Shown: piece by piece, positions 1 to 9,992 of the stretch
Layout of the letters: every line of letters starts with the position of its first letter
Position numbering within the stretch: position 1 is the first letter of the stretch
Assembly: GCA_011319805.1 (NCBI GenBank)
Contig: SJRY01000245.1
Coordinates: forward strand, 186,001 to 250,000
DNA length: 64,000 nt
Direction: 5' to 3'
Source of the DNA: Macrocybe gigantea
Lineage: Eukaryota > Basidiomycota > Agaricomycetes > Agaricales > Callistosporiaceae
Notes under the pieces: generated by a model
Told to the model about the DNA's origin: nothing
The model's database searches: none
Seen by the model: only the letters and a program-made list of their open reading frames with translations
Position numbers and translations under genes: made by a program

Positions 1-13
1 GGCTGCATGCGCG

Positions 14-445
14 GGCCCCAGTAGCCCAGTGGATAACATCGCCACCAAAGACTGGAGAGGTAGTTGCGCACCACCAGAAGGATTGGGGTTCGATTCCTCT
101 CATCCTCAGTACCCATAAAGCTGGGAAAGGCATGTGACCTGTCAGAGGTTACTATCACATGCTCGGTTCACATGGGTCAGGTGATGCTGATACTATGGGA
201 AAGATTGGTTGCATTGATCACCTGGCCTGGGTATGGTGCCTGAATTGATAACTTGGGGCCCGGATTCAAGGAGTCACATGACATTTATAGAATGGCACAT
301 GATCCAGGTGGGAGTGATCGATCATACCCCAAAGTGGCACACTAGACCTTGAGTCTGGTGTTCCATGCCTGAAATGGTCACATGATATCATGTGATCAAG
401 TAGGGAGCAAAAGCATAGGGGCAGTAAGCGGAGTAGAATATAAAT
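14..445 (+). mobile_element. SINE-like element, diverged 5' portion (copy e)
   Basis: The start carries a tRNA-like head: an A-box-like TAGCCCAGTGG near 23-33 and a perfect B-box GGTTCGATTCC near 88-98. Downstream blocks (CTGAAATGGTCACATGA, AGTAGGGAGC, a GCAGTAAGC-like block) match the bodies of the better preserved copies at 1633-2816 and 16594-17802. This copy is the most diverged and lacks the 3' half and LINE-like tail; it ends near 445, shortly before an inverted LINE segment. It is non-coding. The exact right edge is uncertain. Confidence 0.7.
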
Positions 446-479
446 AGAACAAGCCGAATGTCTGGGTGATTCTAAGCTA

Positions 480-1012
480 GGCCATCCTCCACCACAGACA
501 GTCACAGTCTGGTATCACCAGAGCCATCTGCTGACATAGAGTAGTCATTAGTCTCAGTATGCTGTCCTTTGAAAGAGTCCAGCATGGATCGGAAAGGTCC
601 AGCAGCAGAATGTCTAAGGAGAGCGACAACAGACAATGGTCTGAAGTCAATCTCAGGTCATCGCAAACAGCTGGAGCTACTCCCACCACATCAACAGGGG
701 TGAACATCAAATCAATAACCGAGGGCCGAAGCTCCACGTTATGGAAAATGAAGGTCGGGCCATGATTAGATGGCTCCGCCTAGTCAAGACCAAGATCGAG
801 CACTGCATTACACAACATCTCTCCTTGTGTACACTGCGAAGTATGGACTCCATCCCAGAGTTCATAATGATAATTGAAGTCCCCTCCTAGATAAGATAGG
901 TTGGGGAAGTCAGGTCTTTCAGCACATTCATGCAGCGAATGAATAGCGCTTCTGTCTACGTCAGAGTAGGCGTTTGTGAGGAATAGAGGCTCCCCCAGAG
1001 TGGAGAAGCTGA
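480..1012 (-). mobile_element. LINE A, inverted 5' segment (endonuclease domain)
   Basis: Read on the minus strand, this encodes the C-terminal half of a LINE apurinic-type endonuclease: blocks like NAYSDVD, a DFNxHYELWD stretch, a TFIFHN stretch, VIDLMFTPVD and LTSDHCLL. The same blocks occur on the plus strand in LINE C at about 6465-6915. At 1012/1013 it is joined to plus-strand RNase H sequence of the same family, so the 5' piece of this copy is inverted relative to its 3' piece. Stops and frameshifts show it is dead. Confidence 0.8.
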
Positions 1013-3113
1013 TTGGCCCAGTCCAAGCAGTACCAAATTACATTCTGGCACATCTCTTTCCACTGGAAGTGGGCTATTCAGATTGAGGCACATGAGTTTG
1101 TGCATGGACTTGATGACTCTGGAATCAAGAAATACATTAGTGCCTCCATGTTTTGATTCCATGATGCTGGAAAACCAGAGTCCTATGAGCGCCCATTTTA
1201 TAAAAGAATGGGCTTCATGAAACTGGTGACAGATAATGAGCTATATGCTTGCTGCTATCACATTGCTTGCGGACATGCACCGATCAATGCATATCAGGCA
1301 CAGTTCAATTTTGTCAAAAGTGATCAGTGCTCATGCAGACAAGGGCCTGAAGACTCCGTTCATGTTTTGACTTTGTGCCATAATTGGCACAGGCCAGCGG
1401 AATGCCAGTATAATGCCTTTCTGTACTCCTAGTTCATCAAGTATCTAACATTGAACAAGGTGGCAGGTGCTTTCATCACAGATCCAGGAGGCGAGTAACT
1501 GCCTTTTCATAGCAGGGGATTCTCTGGGTTATGCCTCTGCACAGAAGCAACCACAACTGGCCTTTGGACTGGAGGACCCAGAGCATCATGTCAGTATGGT
1601 GCTTGATGAAAGCAAATGCTGAGCTTCATTGTATGGGGCCCCAGTAGCCCAGTGGTTTAATCGCCACTAAAGACTGGAGAGGTGGCTGTGCAGTCACTGG
1701 AAAGGTTGTGGGTTCGATTCCTGCTCATCCCTTATACCTTGAAAGTAGGGATAGGCATGTGACCCATCATCAGTTACAGTCATGTGCTCGGTGACTCAGG
1801 TTGGTAATCAACTCTGAGGCAGTACCACGGTCATGTGACCTTCCGTAACTAGGGTGGTAACCTGGTCACGTGATAGGGATGATCATGAGAGCCCAAAGTG
1901 GCAGGTCAGGTGACCCCTGACAGGCCGTGCCTGAAATGGTCATGTGATTCATCATATGATGAAGTAGGGAGCGAAAGCACAGGGCACGGTAAGCAGGGGA
2001 AAGACTTGAGAACCACCCGACCTATGATGCACACCCTGTAATGGGGCATTCCAGAACATGCGCGCTTCCGGAAGGTGCCGCGCACCCTGTAATAGGGAGT
2101 CTCTTTGGACTGCGAGCTTAGAACAGGACACCCCCCACCAGTTAATCTCATGCCCAGTCTAACCAACTGGATCAGACTGGGAACCTGGTCGTTAGTTAGC
2201 GTTGGTAGTCTGGACTGGTCCTTGAGCACACTTGAGGAGTCCCCAGGCCCAGGGGTAGCCACTACATGATCGTAAAGCACTGCTCAGATGGGAGCCTGAG
2301 ACCTCCTTTAGAACTCCCTGGCCTAGGCCTTAGGTCTAGGATGCACACTGGGGCTGGACGCTGGCAAGGCAGAGACCTGAGACATGATTGGGGATCCGTG
2401 CCCTCTGGGCATCAGCGAACCACGTGCTCAGGAACGGGAAAATTAAAGTAGGTGGGGCTTACCAATACCCAGCTTGTTGTCAGCTTGGCCTCTTGGTAAC
2501 TCGCTCCCTGGCCAAAATTCGGACCGTGGTGGACCAGGGCAGTCCCCTGACTCCGGCCTGAGAGGACTGATCCTCTGCCGGTTCATCTGGATGACTAATC
2601 CAGGCTTTGAATCCAAGTTGATTCTGGGGTCTAGATACGGAATTCCACCAGTTAGTCTAGCACCTATCCTGTAAAGGAGACAGTGATAAAGGTCCTCTAC
2701 TTGGAGGGCCCTAAACTTCGCGTATTTATTGTAGGTACTATTGTGTATTTACAAGCAGACTGCCATCGAGCACCGCTTTATAAATTGTTGATTTAAAAAA
2801 AAAAAAAAAAAAAAAAGAGCTTCATTGTGCATCGCAGATTTCACAATGCCAGTCATTATGCATAGAATTGACCATGTCTGGCTCTTAGAAGCTAGGAGAT
2901 GCTGACCTAGTGAATGAGTTAGCATGGGTGCAAGCCTTAATGGCATGGGCACAGGCAGGAGACAACAGAGTTAGTGTGCCCTCTATGTTTATCCTTCAGT
3001 CTGGTTTCCATCAGACTAGTCATATTATTGTAGATACCTTCATGTATGTACAAGTGGACTGCTATCGAGCACTGCTATAAAAATTATTGATTTAAAAAAG
3101 AAAAAAAAAAAAA
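1013..3113 (+). mobile_element. LINE A, 3' segment (RNase H end, zinc motif, 3' UTR)
   Basis: The segment starts inside the RNase H region (FWHISFHWKWAIQ-like), runs through the C-terminal LINE zinc motif (a frame at 1208-1432 with CSCRQGPEDSVHVLTLC, the C-C-H-C pattern typical of non-LTR RT C-termini), and a stop after DPGG at about 1498. The 3' UTR is split by a SINE-like element (1633-2816) and resumes at 2829, ending in an A-rich tail at 3093-3113. Its last ~70 nt match LINE B and LINE C tails. Several in-frame stops make it a pseudo-element. Confidence 0.8.
1633..2816 (+). mobile_element. SINE-like retroelement with tRNA head and LINE tail (copy a)
   Basis: This is the most complete copy. 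It has a tRNA-like head (A-box TAGCCCAGTGG, B-box GGTTCGATTCC, long variable-arm-like insert, as in class II tRNAs), a roughly 1 kb GC-richer body without a convincing ORF, and a 3' end (GTATTTACAAGCAGACTGCC...TTTATAAATTGTTG) that equals the end of the local LINEs, followed by poly(A) to 2816. It is flanked by a 12-bp direct repeat GAGCTTCATTGT at 1621-1632 and 2817-2828, which marks a true insertion into the 3' UTR of LINE A. It presumably depends on the LINE's machinery, as is known for tail-sharing SINEs; its length is far above the usual 100-500 bp. Confidence 0.85.
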
Positions 3114-3856
3114 GATCCACTCAGAATCAAAGTAGTTCTTCCAGAAGGCACACTTCCAGTCATCCTTAGATTTGTTTCTGTCTCTTCTCTTTTCTTTATT
3201 CTTTTAATAGTCTAGATCAATTTCAGCGATTCTGCAGGCTTGGTCAAAATTGGCCCACTCTGTGGTGGTTGGTCCATCTAATTCTAGTAGTCTTTTTTGC
3301 TCCCTCTACTGATAGTATTTATTCTAGTCACTGTCACTTACTTTTGCCATAGTGGTTTGGGTTCCTTCTTAGGTGGTACTTCAACAGATTGGTTCTCTAG
3401 GAGTGCTTGGTAGCCTTGTTCCTATATGTCCTTGACTCTGATGACATTCTCATTGGCTTTGTCAGATACTTTGTGCTTTGTGTCCTCTTTGTATCAATAT
3501 GTCCTCTTTTGTACTCAGCAATTGTAGTTTTCAATCTGTTGTCATCTGAAATCTCAGGCTTGCATTCATTCCTCTCTTGTTTTCTTGTAGATAAGTTCGT
3601 CCTCTTCTTCAGCAGGAAGATTCTGGTCTGACCACAGCTCTTCTAGGCTTATCTCATATTCTCCTTCTAGTAAGAGTTCTGTAATGAGCTGCACTGCTTT
3701 GTCACTGAAGATCTCAGTGGGTTTGTCTGTGGTAGTGAAGGCAAACTCTCTCAGAAATGCCTGTTCTTCATCGTCGCTACTTGGTGTAGGTGTACATTTC
3801 CTTTTTCATTTGTTTGAATTGCTAGTGTCTCTGCAAGTAGCATGAACTGTCTCTGC
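3114..3856 (-). pseudogene. Gypsy gag N-terminal remnant
   Basis: Minus-strand sequence equivalent to the gag region at about 44,925-45,560 and 28,100-28,780. Diagnostic shared blocks on the plus strand are CAGGAAGATTCTGGTCTGA, TTCTGTAATGAGCTG and AACTCTCTCAGAAATGCCTG. It corresponds to the acidic N-terminus that in other copies starts MPTPSSDD. It is interrupted by stops and cut at the right by a SINE-like element and at the left by LINE A. There is no LTR next to it. Confidence 0.7.
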
Positions 3857-4748
3857 TTTTTTTTTTTTTTTGCCCTGTTCTGCCACGGTCTGAATTTTGG
3901 CCAGGGAGTGAGTTACTAAAAGGCCAAGCTGACAGCAAGCTGGGTATTGGTAAGCCCACCTACTTTACTTTTCCCATTCCTGAGCATGTAGTTTGCTGAT
4001 GCTCAGAGGGCGCGGATCCCCTAGACCCAAGGCCTAGGCCAAGGAGTTCTATACCCATGCTTAATCTGGTTATGCGTGCCCTACGAGGAGGTCTCAGGCT
4101 CCTACCTGAGCAGTGCTTTCTGGTCATGTAGTAGCTACCCCTGGGCCTAGGGACTCCTCAAGTGTGCCCAAGGACCAGTTCATACTACCAACACTGACTA
4201 ACGACCAGGTTCTCTGTCTAATCCAGTTGGTTAGACTGGGCGTGAGATTAACCAGTAGGAAGTGTCCTGTCCTAAGCTCGCAGTCCAAAGAGACTCCCTA
4301 TTACAGGGTGCACGGCACTTTCTGGAAGCATGCATGCTCTGGAACACCCCATTACAGGGTATGCATCATAGGTCAGGTGGTTCTCAAGTCTTTCCCCTGC
4401 TTACCACACCCTGTGCTTTCACTCCCTACTTGATCACATGATCAATCATGTGACTATTTCAGGCATGGCCTGTCAGGGGTCACCTGACCTGCCACTTTAG
4501 GCTCCCATGATCATCTCTATCACATGACCAGGTTACCACCCTAGTTACGGAAGGTCATATGACCGTGGTACTGCCTCAGAGTTGATTACCAACCTGAGTC
4601 ACTGAGCACATAACTGTAACTAATGATGGGTCACATGCATATCTCTACTTTCAAGGCACAGGGGATGAGTGGGAATTGAACCCACAACCTTTCCAGTGAC
4701 TGCATAGCCACCTCTCTAGTCTTTAGTGGTGATTAAACCACTGGGCTA
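3857..4748 (-). mobile_element. SINE-like retroelement, truncated (copy b)
   Basis: Minus-strand copy of the SINE-like family. The tRNA-like B-box (GGAATTGAACC-like, degenerate) and A-box end lie at about 4665-4748, and the head stops just short of the usual 5' end. At the 3' side the family body stops after the block matching AGAACAGGGC, and the poly(A) (poly T at 3857-3871) follows directly, so the last ~300 bp including the LINE-like tail are absent. I could not identify a clear flanking duplication. Confidence 0.75.
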
Positions 4749-4987
4749 TTGATTATCTGATATTGCATTCAGCCATGTATGGGCCATCACCCCTTTCTGC
4801 AATGCCCATTTGTAAATATCTGTAAATAATACTCACACATCGCATCCATCGTTCTAATAGCATCAACAGTTGGGCTGATTGTTGATCAGATTGCATACCC
4901 AGATTCTATCATCCTTGAGCACTCCCTGTTTCTGCAATCGCCAAAGTCGGCTGAAAATCACCTGGTTTATTAGAGTTTAGTTTTTCT

Positions 4988-6115
4988 ATGAGCGACGACC
5001 TGCTCAATATTGTCAGCGGCGGCAGCCCTTCACTACCTAACCCGCACCTGGACAGCCCTCTGCTGGCCCATCTCATTCTCCTGCTCCATCTCCCCCTCCG
5101 AGGAATGAGAGCCTCCTTTTCCAAGGTGGCACTGATGACACCAATGTTTCTAATGCCAGCGGGCCCACTGGACCCCCAGCTCCTCCTCTCTGTCGATTCT
5201 GTCCACCGAGGCAGCATACAATGACAATCATATCAGCATTGTGATCTTCTCTGAAGGTGACCGGTTCCTTCATGGTGAAGCTAAGGCCGCCGCCGAATCT
5301 CTCGCTGCCCTTAAGGATTGGATCCTGAAGGTCAGCTCATCTTCTATCTTCATCCTGGTGGAATATCAATATGCCATTGCTGAGGGCATTGTAACTCTGG
5401 TCAGCAGTGCCGGTGATGTCAATATGTTCTCCGTCTCTATGCTTGATGGACCTCAGCACCCCCTTGGAAGGCGTTTGCATGAAATTGTCAATGCCCACCT
5501 CCCCTCCCATGGAAAGGCGACTCGATTCTCACACCTTCCCTTCTGGTACTGTACATCCAGAAGATTCCTGATCGAACATGAGCACTCGCCCTCCAAGACC
5601 GCCTTGGAATCTGAACCATCCCCCTCTGTCACAACTGTGGTCCCGTTCCTGAACCCCGGGTCATGGACTGCCCCCTCCTGTCAATAGGGCTAGGGCCACT
5701 CACCCCGCTGCTGGCAAGTGCTCTTATGTGCAAGCCTTGGCCCACCCAACTGGCCAATACCTCCGCCGAAGCTATTGTAGCCTTAACAAAGACCTTCCTG
5801 CATCTCTCTGCAGAAAAGATCGTCTCCTTACAAAAGGAAGTGACCAGGAAGTCTTCTGGACTGCCCAAGAAGAAGGCAAAGTCCACCTCTCATGGTCCAT
5901 TCCGATATAATGTCAGGGTGACCTTCACTTTCCCTGCAGACAACATCTCTGTTGCTGCTGGAACTCTTCTCTCAGCCTTCAATCGAGGGCTGACTGCTAG
6001 TAAATCCTGGATCCGATGCAAATCCATCCAGGATCATTTCGCCTCCTTGTTCTCTTGTTTGATGATGAAAGTGGCATCATCTAAGGACCTTGGCATTTTG
6101 GAGGCTGCTCTCTGA
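4988..6115 (+). pseudogene. LINE C ORF1 (gag-like) remnant
   Basis: Successive overlapping open frames (4988-5224, 5241-5687, 5663-6115) look like one first ORF broken by frameshifts. It begins MSDDLLNIVSGG, contains Pro/Ser-rich stretches and, near its C-terminus, a basic LPKKKAKS patch followed by PFRYNVRVTFTF. I assign it as ORF1 only from its position upstream of the endonuclease; I do not see a CCHC knuckle or coiled coil clearly. Its likely role in an intact element is RNA binding in the ribonucleoprotein. Confidence 0.55.
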
Positions 6116-6182
6116 TATGCTCCAGTGAGATCTACAGTCGAGCTCACTATTCCTACGAGCATTTCCTACATGAAATTGCTTA

Positions 6183-6930
6183 ATGTACCATACTTCAATG
6201 CCAATGGCAGCATCCACCCTTGGAGAGGATTATGATATTCTGTTTTTCCAAGAGCTCGCTTGGAACCTGCTGAGACAAGCCCTGTCAGTGCATAGCACTG
6301 ATGGTGAGCCAGTGATTGGAGGCCTCAGTCATCCTGACTGGACTTGTATCATTTGCCACTTATCATACAAGGATCCCCCTTGAGTGATGGCTTATATCCA
6401 CAACCACCTACAGCGGCTGCATCCCTCCCTCAGACGCGATCTTGTTGATAGTTGTGATCTGATGGTTATCAGCTTCTCCACTCCTGGGGAACCATTATTT
6501 CTTGCAAATGCCTACTCTGATGTAGATGGAAGTGCTATTCACCTACTGCATGATTGTGCAGAGAGAGCTGATTTCCCCAACCTGACTTATCTGGGGGGAT
6601 TTCAATTGTCATTATGAACTCTGGGATGGAGTCCATACTTCACAGTGTACACGAGGAGAGATGCTGTATAATGCAGCACTCAACCTTGGTCTTGAATGGG
6701 CAGAGCCATCTAACCACAGCCCTACCTTTATATCACACAACCTAGAGCTTCAGCCCTTGGTTATCGATTTGATATGCATTCCTGTCGATCTGGCTGGGAT
6801 GGCACTTGTCATTGTTGATGACTTGAGACTGACCTCGGACCATTGTCTGTTGTTAATCTCATTGGACATTCCATTGCTGGACCTTTCTGATCCATACCGG
6901 ACTCTTTCAAAGGACAGCATGCAACAGAAG
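6183..6930 (+). pseudogene. LINE C endonuclease (exonuclease-endonuclease-phosphatase fold) remnant
   Basis: The recognisable order of AP-endonuclease motifs is DILFFQE (metal-binding E), a central RRDLVDSCDLMVISF block, FLANAYSDVDGSA, a frameshifted GG-DFN-CHYELWD, SPTFI, VIDLIC and LTSDHCLLL (the terminal SDH catalytic motif). In a live LINE this domain nicks target DNA to prime reverse transcription. A stop after YKDPP (near 6380), a frameshift around 6600 and the loss of the downstream RT palm make it non-functional. Confidence 0.75.
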
Positions 6931-7054
6931 CGCATTCTCTACCTGTTGTGCACGCATCCTATCACAACGTACAGCTGTTTGCTATGGAACTTCAATGGCA
7001 TGCGCAATGTTGCACTGTTGAAGCAGCTACACCAGATGCAGTGTAAGGCTTGCA

Positions 7055-7490
7055 TTTGAATTAATGGTCAGTTCCGTACTACTCTGGAGGGGGCGGCTGA
7101 AATGATGGCCTGTGTTGAGCCAATCGCTGGGTTCATTAAGCGTTTGAAAGTTGGGTCCTCTGCCCGTCTTGCTAACTCCAACCTGAGGCATGCCCTCAGG
7201 TCTTTGACCACCCCGCCTGTGGCAGGGGGGATCCTTCGAGGTCAAAGAACTTAGCCTCCCTGTCGGACAGGCAGTGCAGTATGCTCAAGTCCCCTCTCAA
7301 GGACTTGGTGGACCTTAAACCACCTAACTTTTTATCCATGGACTATTTCACAGATGCGAATAATCTGGGCAGGCAGCTCGTTGACCAGTTCAGCAGCCGC
7401 CTTGAGATCCATAAGCTCCTTGGCAGAGACGAAGACTTGGTCAAGGCTTATCGTGCATCGCTTGAACAGGTGCTCGCTGAGTGCCAGCTC
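7055..7490 (+). pseudogene. LINE C, C-terminal RT/connection remnant
   Basis: Weak coding sequence between the endonuclease and RNase H: INGQFRTTLEGAAEMM..., then SSRLEIHKLLGRDEDLVKAY and LEPNCIY leading into RNase H. It sits where the RT thumb and linker should be, but no YxDD-type motif is present upstream. It contains several stops and at least one frameshift. The assignment rests on position alone. Confidence 0.45.
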
Positions 7491-7506
7491 GAGCCTAATT
7501 GTATAT

Positions 7507-8370
7507 GGCTCCGTGCCTGCGAAAGCAGAAGTGCCACTTAAGCAGTCTGTGTCAGCTTCACGTGTTTATCGCGAGGGCAGGCTGGTCTCCGAGATTCGTC
7601 AGCCAGTTGGTAAATCAACGAGCGACGATGCTGAGCTCATTGGGTTGCGAATGGCGATCCAAAGGGCTATCGCACAAGATGGAGTTAATTCTGTCGTGTG
7701 CTTTTTAGATTCGATGAATGCAATTAATCGCATCATCGATTGCAACCCCCACTCTGTGCAGTCGCACTCTATTGCACTTTGTGCATCACTGGAAGCTTGG
7801 CTCTCTGAGTCCGAGCAGCGCCGGATTGAATTCTGGCACGTCCCTTCCAAATGGAAGTGGGCAATACAAGTCGAGGCTCACGAGTTTGCCCGGAGCCTGG
7901 ATGTTCCCCTGGGACTTCGTCCCCTCTATACCACCGATGGCCTTCGAAAGGAGGCTGACGATGATATGCATAGCACTTGGTTCCAGAATTCTGGGAACAA
8001 GAAATACATTGGTGCTTCCACATTTCGTTTTCACGAAGCAGGAAAGCCAAATTCCTATGAATGCCCCTCTCGGAAGAGAATGGGCTTCATGAAGTTAGTG
8101 ACAGACAACGAGCTTTATGCTCGCTGTTCACGTCTCGCATGCGGCCATGCTCCGATCAATGCATATCGGGCACGGTTTAATTTTGTCGATAGCGATTTAT
8201 GTTCTTGCGGACGAGGGGTTGAAGACTCCGTCCACGTCATGACTCAATGCCGTAACTGGCATAGGCCAACTGAACGCCAGTTCGACGCCTTTGTGCGTCA
8301 CTGGTTCATTAAGTACTTGACATCTAATAAGGCTGCAGGTGCTTTCATTCCGGATCCAGGCGGCGGGTGA
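7507..8370 (+). pseudogene. LINE B RNase H and C-terminal zinc motif (open but truncated frame)
   Basis: An uninterrupted frame (open from 7354 through the junction) encodes RNase H-like sequence: VYREGRLVSEIRQ, DAELIGLRMAIQ (second acidic residue), FLDSMNAI (the DS motif) and HVPSKWKWAIQVEAHEFA (the terminal H region). It ends with CSCGRGVEDSVHVMTQC, the C-C-H-C motif near LINE RT C-termini, then DPGGG and a stop. Truncation removed the first catalytic Asp (the SSDG of LINE C) together with everything upstream. It has no start of its own, so it is a fragment and not a gene, although it looks intact to an ORF finder. Confidence 0.8.
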
Positions 8371-8702
8371 CTGCCGTTCTGTAGCGGAGATCGTCCGGGG
8401 TAACCCGGACAATCTGGAAACAGTCGGGTCAGTGACCGAAGCACTGACCAAGCATTATGCGAACTGCAAACTCCGCAACAGTATTGTTATAGGTCCTCTT
8501 GGACCTTTTGACGGTGCTCGAGCGAGCGAGGCAGCATGAGCACGGGCCATATGGTTCGAGCGCGGGCACGAGAGAACAGGGCAGTGTAGCCCTCTATGTA
8601 CATCCCTTCAGTCCGGTTTCCTTTGGACTAGTCGTATTTATCATAGATACCTTGGTGTATTTACAAGCAGACTGCCACCGTGCACCGCTATATAAATTGT
8701 TG

Positions 8703-8738
<36 letters not shown>
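7507..8738 (+). mobile_element. LINE B, 5'-truncated, nested in LINE C
   Basis: A 16-bp direct repeat GAGCCTAATTGTATAT (7491-7506 and 8739-8754) flanks a 1.23-kb unit that starts inside RNase H and ends with about 32 A residues (8707-8738). The host frame LEPNCIY resumes exactly after the second repeat. This is a classical 5'-truncated target-primed insertion. LINE B keeps many more CpG dinucleotides and an open frame, whereas LINE C is full of stops, so B is the younger of the two. Confidence 0.9.
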
Positions 8739-8743
<5 letters not shown>

Positions 8744-8754
8744 TAATTGTATAT

Positions 8755-9532
8755 ATACGAGTAGTGATGGCACCATGCCCATGAAAGCAGATACACTCAG
8801 ACAGTCAGTGTGTTCATCCCGGGTTTACCGAGGCAATATGCTTGTTTTCGAAACTCGTCAGCCTGTTGGCAAAGCGACAAGTGATGACTCCGAGCTGATT
8901 GGATTGCGTATGTCAATCCAAAAGGCTATCATACAGGATGGAGCTACATCCATCGTGTGCTTCCTTGACTCGATGAATGCAATCAATTGCATCTTCAATT
9001 GTAACCCCCACTCTGCACAATCGCACTCTATTGCCCTGTGCACTTCACTGCATGCTTGGCTCTCCCGGTCTGAGCTGCACCAGATTTCATTCTGGCACGC
9101 TCCTCCCAATGGAAGTGGGCTATTCAGATTGAAGCACACAACTCTGTGCGTGAGCTCAACGTTCCTCTGGGGCTTCATCCCCTCTATACCACTGATGCAC
9201 TCTGGAAGGAGACAGACAATGAGTGCCTACTTTATAAGAGAACAGGCTTCATGAAGTTGGTGACAGGCAATGAGCTATTTGCTCACTGCTGTCGCATTGC
9301 CTGCGGACATGTGCTGATCAATGCGTATCGAGCGCGGTTCAACTTTGTGGAGAGCAATGAATGCTCCTGCCGATGGGGGCCTGAAGACCCTGTCCATGTC
9401 ATGACCCTGTGCCATAACTGGAACAGGCCAAATGAATGCCAGTATGACACCTTCATATGTTTCTGGTTTGTTAAGTACCTAACATCAAACAAGGTGGCAG
9501 GTGCTTTTATCCCAGATCCAGGGGGCGGGTAA
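8755..9532 (+). pseudogene. LINE C RNase H and zinc motif remnant
   Basis: Continuation of LINE C after LINE B: TSSDGTMPMKAD (first RNase H Asp), VYRGNMLVFETRQPVGKATSDD, FLDSMNAIN, then frameshifts near 9110 and 9215 before FMKLVTGNELF and the CSCRWGPEDPVHVMTLC zinc motif, ending DPGGG-stop at 9532. It aligns with LINE B through most of its length with many C/T and G/A differences. It is non-functional because of the frameshifts. Confidence 0.75.
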
Positions 9533-9992
9533 CTGCTCTTTTGTTGCAGGAGATACTTTGGATTATGGCTCCTCATGGGGCCTTTGCGTGGAAGTAACTG
9601 CAACTGGCCTTCAGGCTGGGGGACCTAGAGCATCAAGTCAGTAGGGTGTTTGATGAAAGCGAACACCAAGCTTTATTGCAAGTTGCAAACTTTGCAATGC
9701 TTGTTGTTACAGGCCCTTTTAGACCCTTTATGTAGAATTGACCACATCTAGCTCCTAGGAGCTGGAGGACGCAGGCTGAGCAGGTGAGTCAGCATGAGCA
9801 CAAGCCTAAGTGGCATGAGCATGGGCACAAGAGAATAGGGTTAGTGCACCTCCATGTATATTCCCTCAGTCTGGTTTTATTTGGACTAGTTGTATTTATT
9901 GTAGATACCCTCATGTATTTACAAGTGGACTGCCTCCGAGCACCGCTTTATAAATTGTTGATTTAAAAAAAAAAAAAAATATTGCATTCAGC

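Larger units (their letters stand above)
4774..9979 (+). mobile_element. LINE C (Tad-like non-LTR retrotransposon), internally deleted, hosts LINE B
   Basis: A direct repeat TATTGCATTCAGC at 4761-4773 and 9980-9992, plus poly(A) at the right end, delimit one non-LTR insertion. Order: 5' region and ORF1 (to about 6115), AP-type endonuclease (6183-6930), the C-terminal part of RT (about 7055-7490), RNase H (interrupted by LINE B), a C-terminal zinc motif, 3' UTR and poly(A). The RT palm is missing, so there was an internal deletion near 6960-7055. Without the nested LINE B it would be about 3.9 kb. The domain order and RNase H position fit the Tad1 group of fungal LINEs; the clade name is inference. 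Confidence 0.85.

Noticed and set aside
1635..1735. tRNA-like sequences at the 5' ends of repeats (also 14-110 and 17,710-17,802) as tRNA genes
   Set aside because: They keep A/B boxes but lack proper acceptor pairing and anticodon arm, and each is followed by the same repeat body, so they are SINE heads.
6750..6935. Minus-strand frames over the LINE endonuclease
   Set aside because: They are antisense shadows of the endonuclease coding strand.
7354..8370. 338-aa open frame as a host gene
   Set aside because: It runs across the LINE C/LINE B junction and consists of LINE RNase H and zinc motif; it is an accidental open frame.
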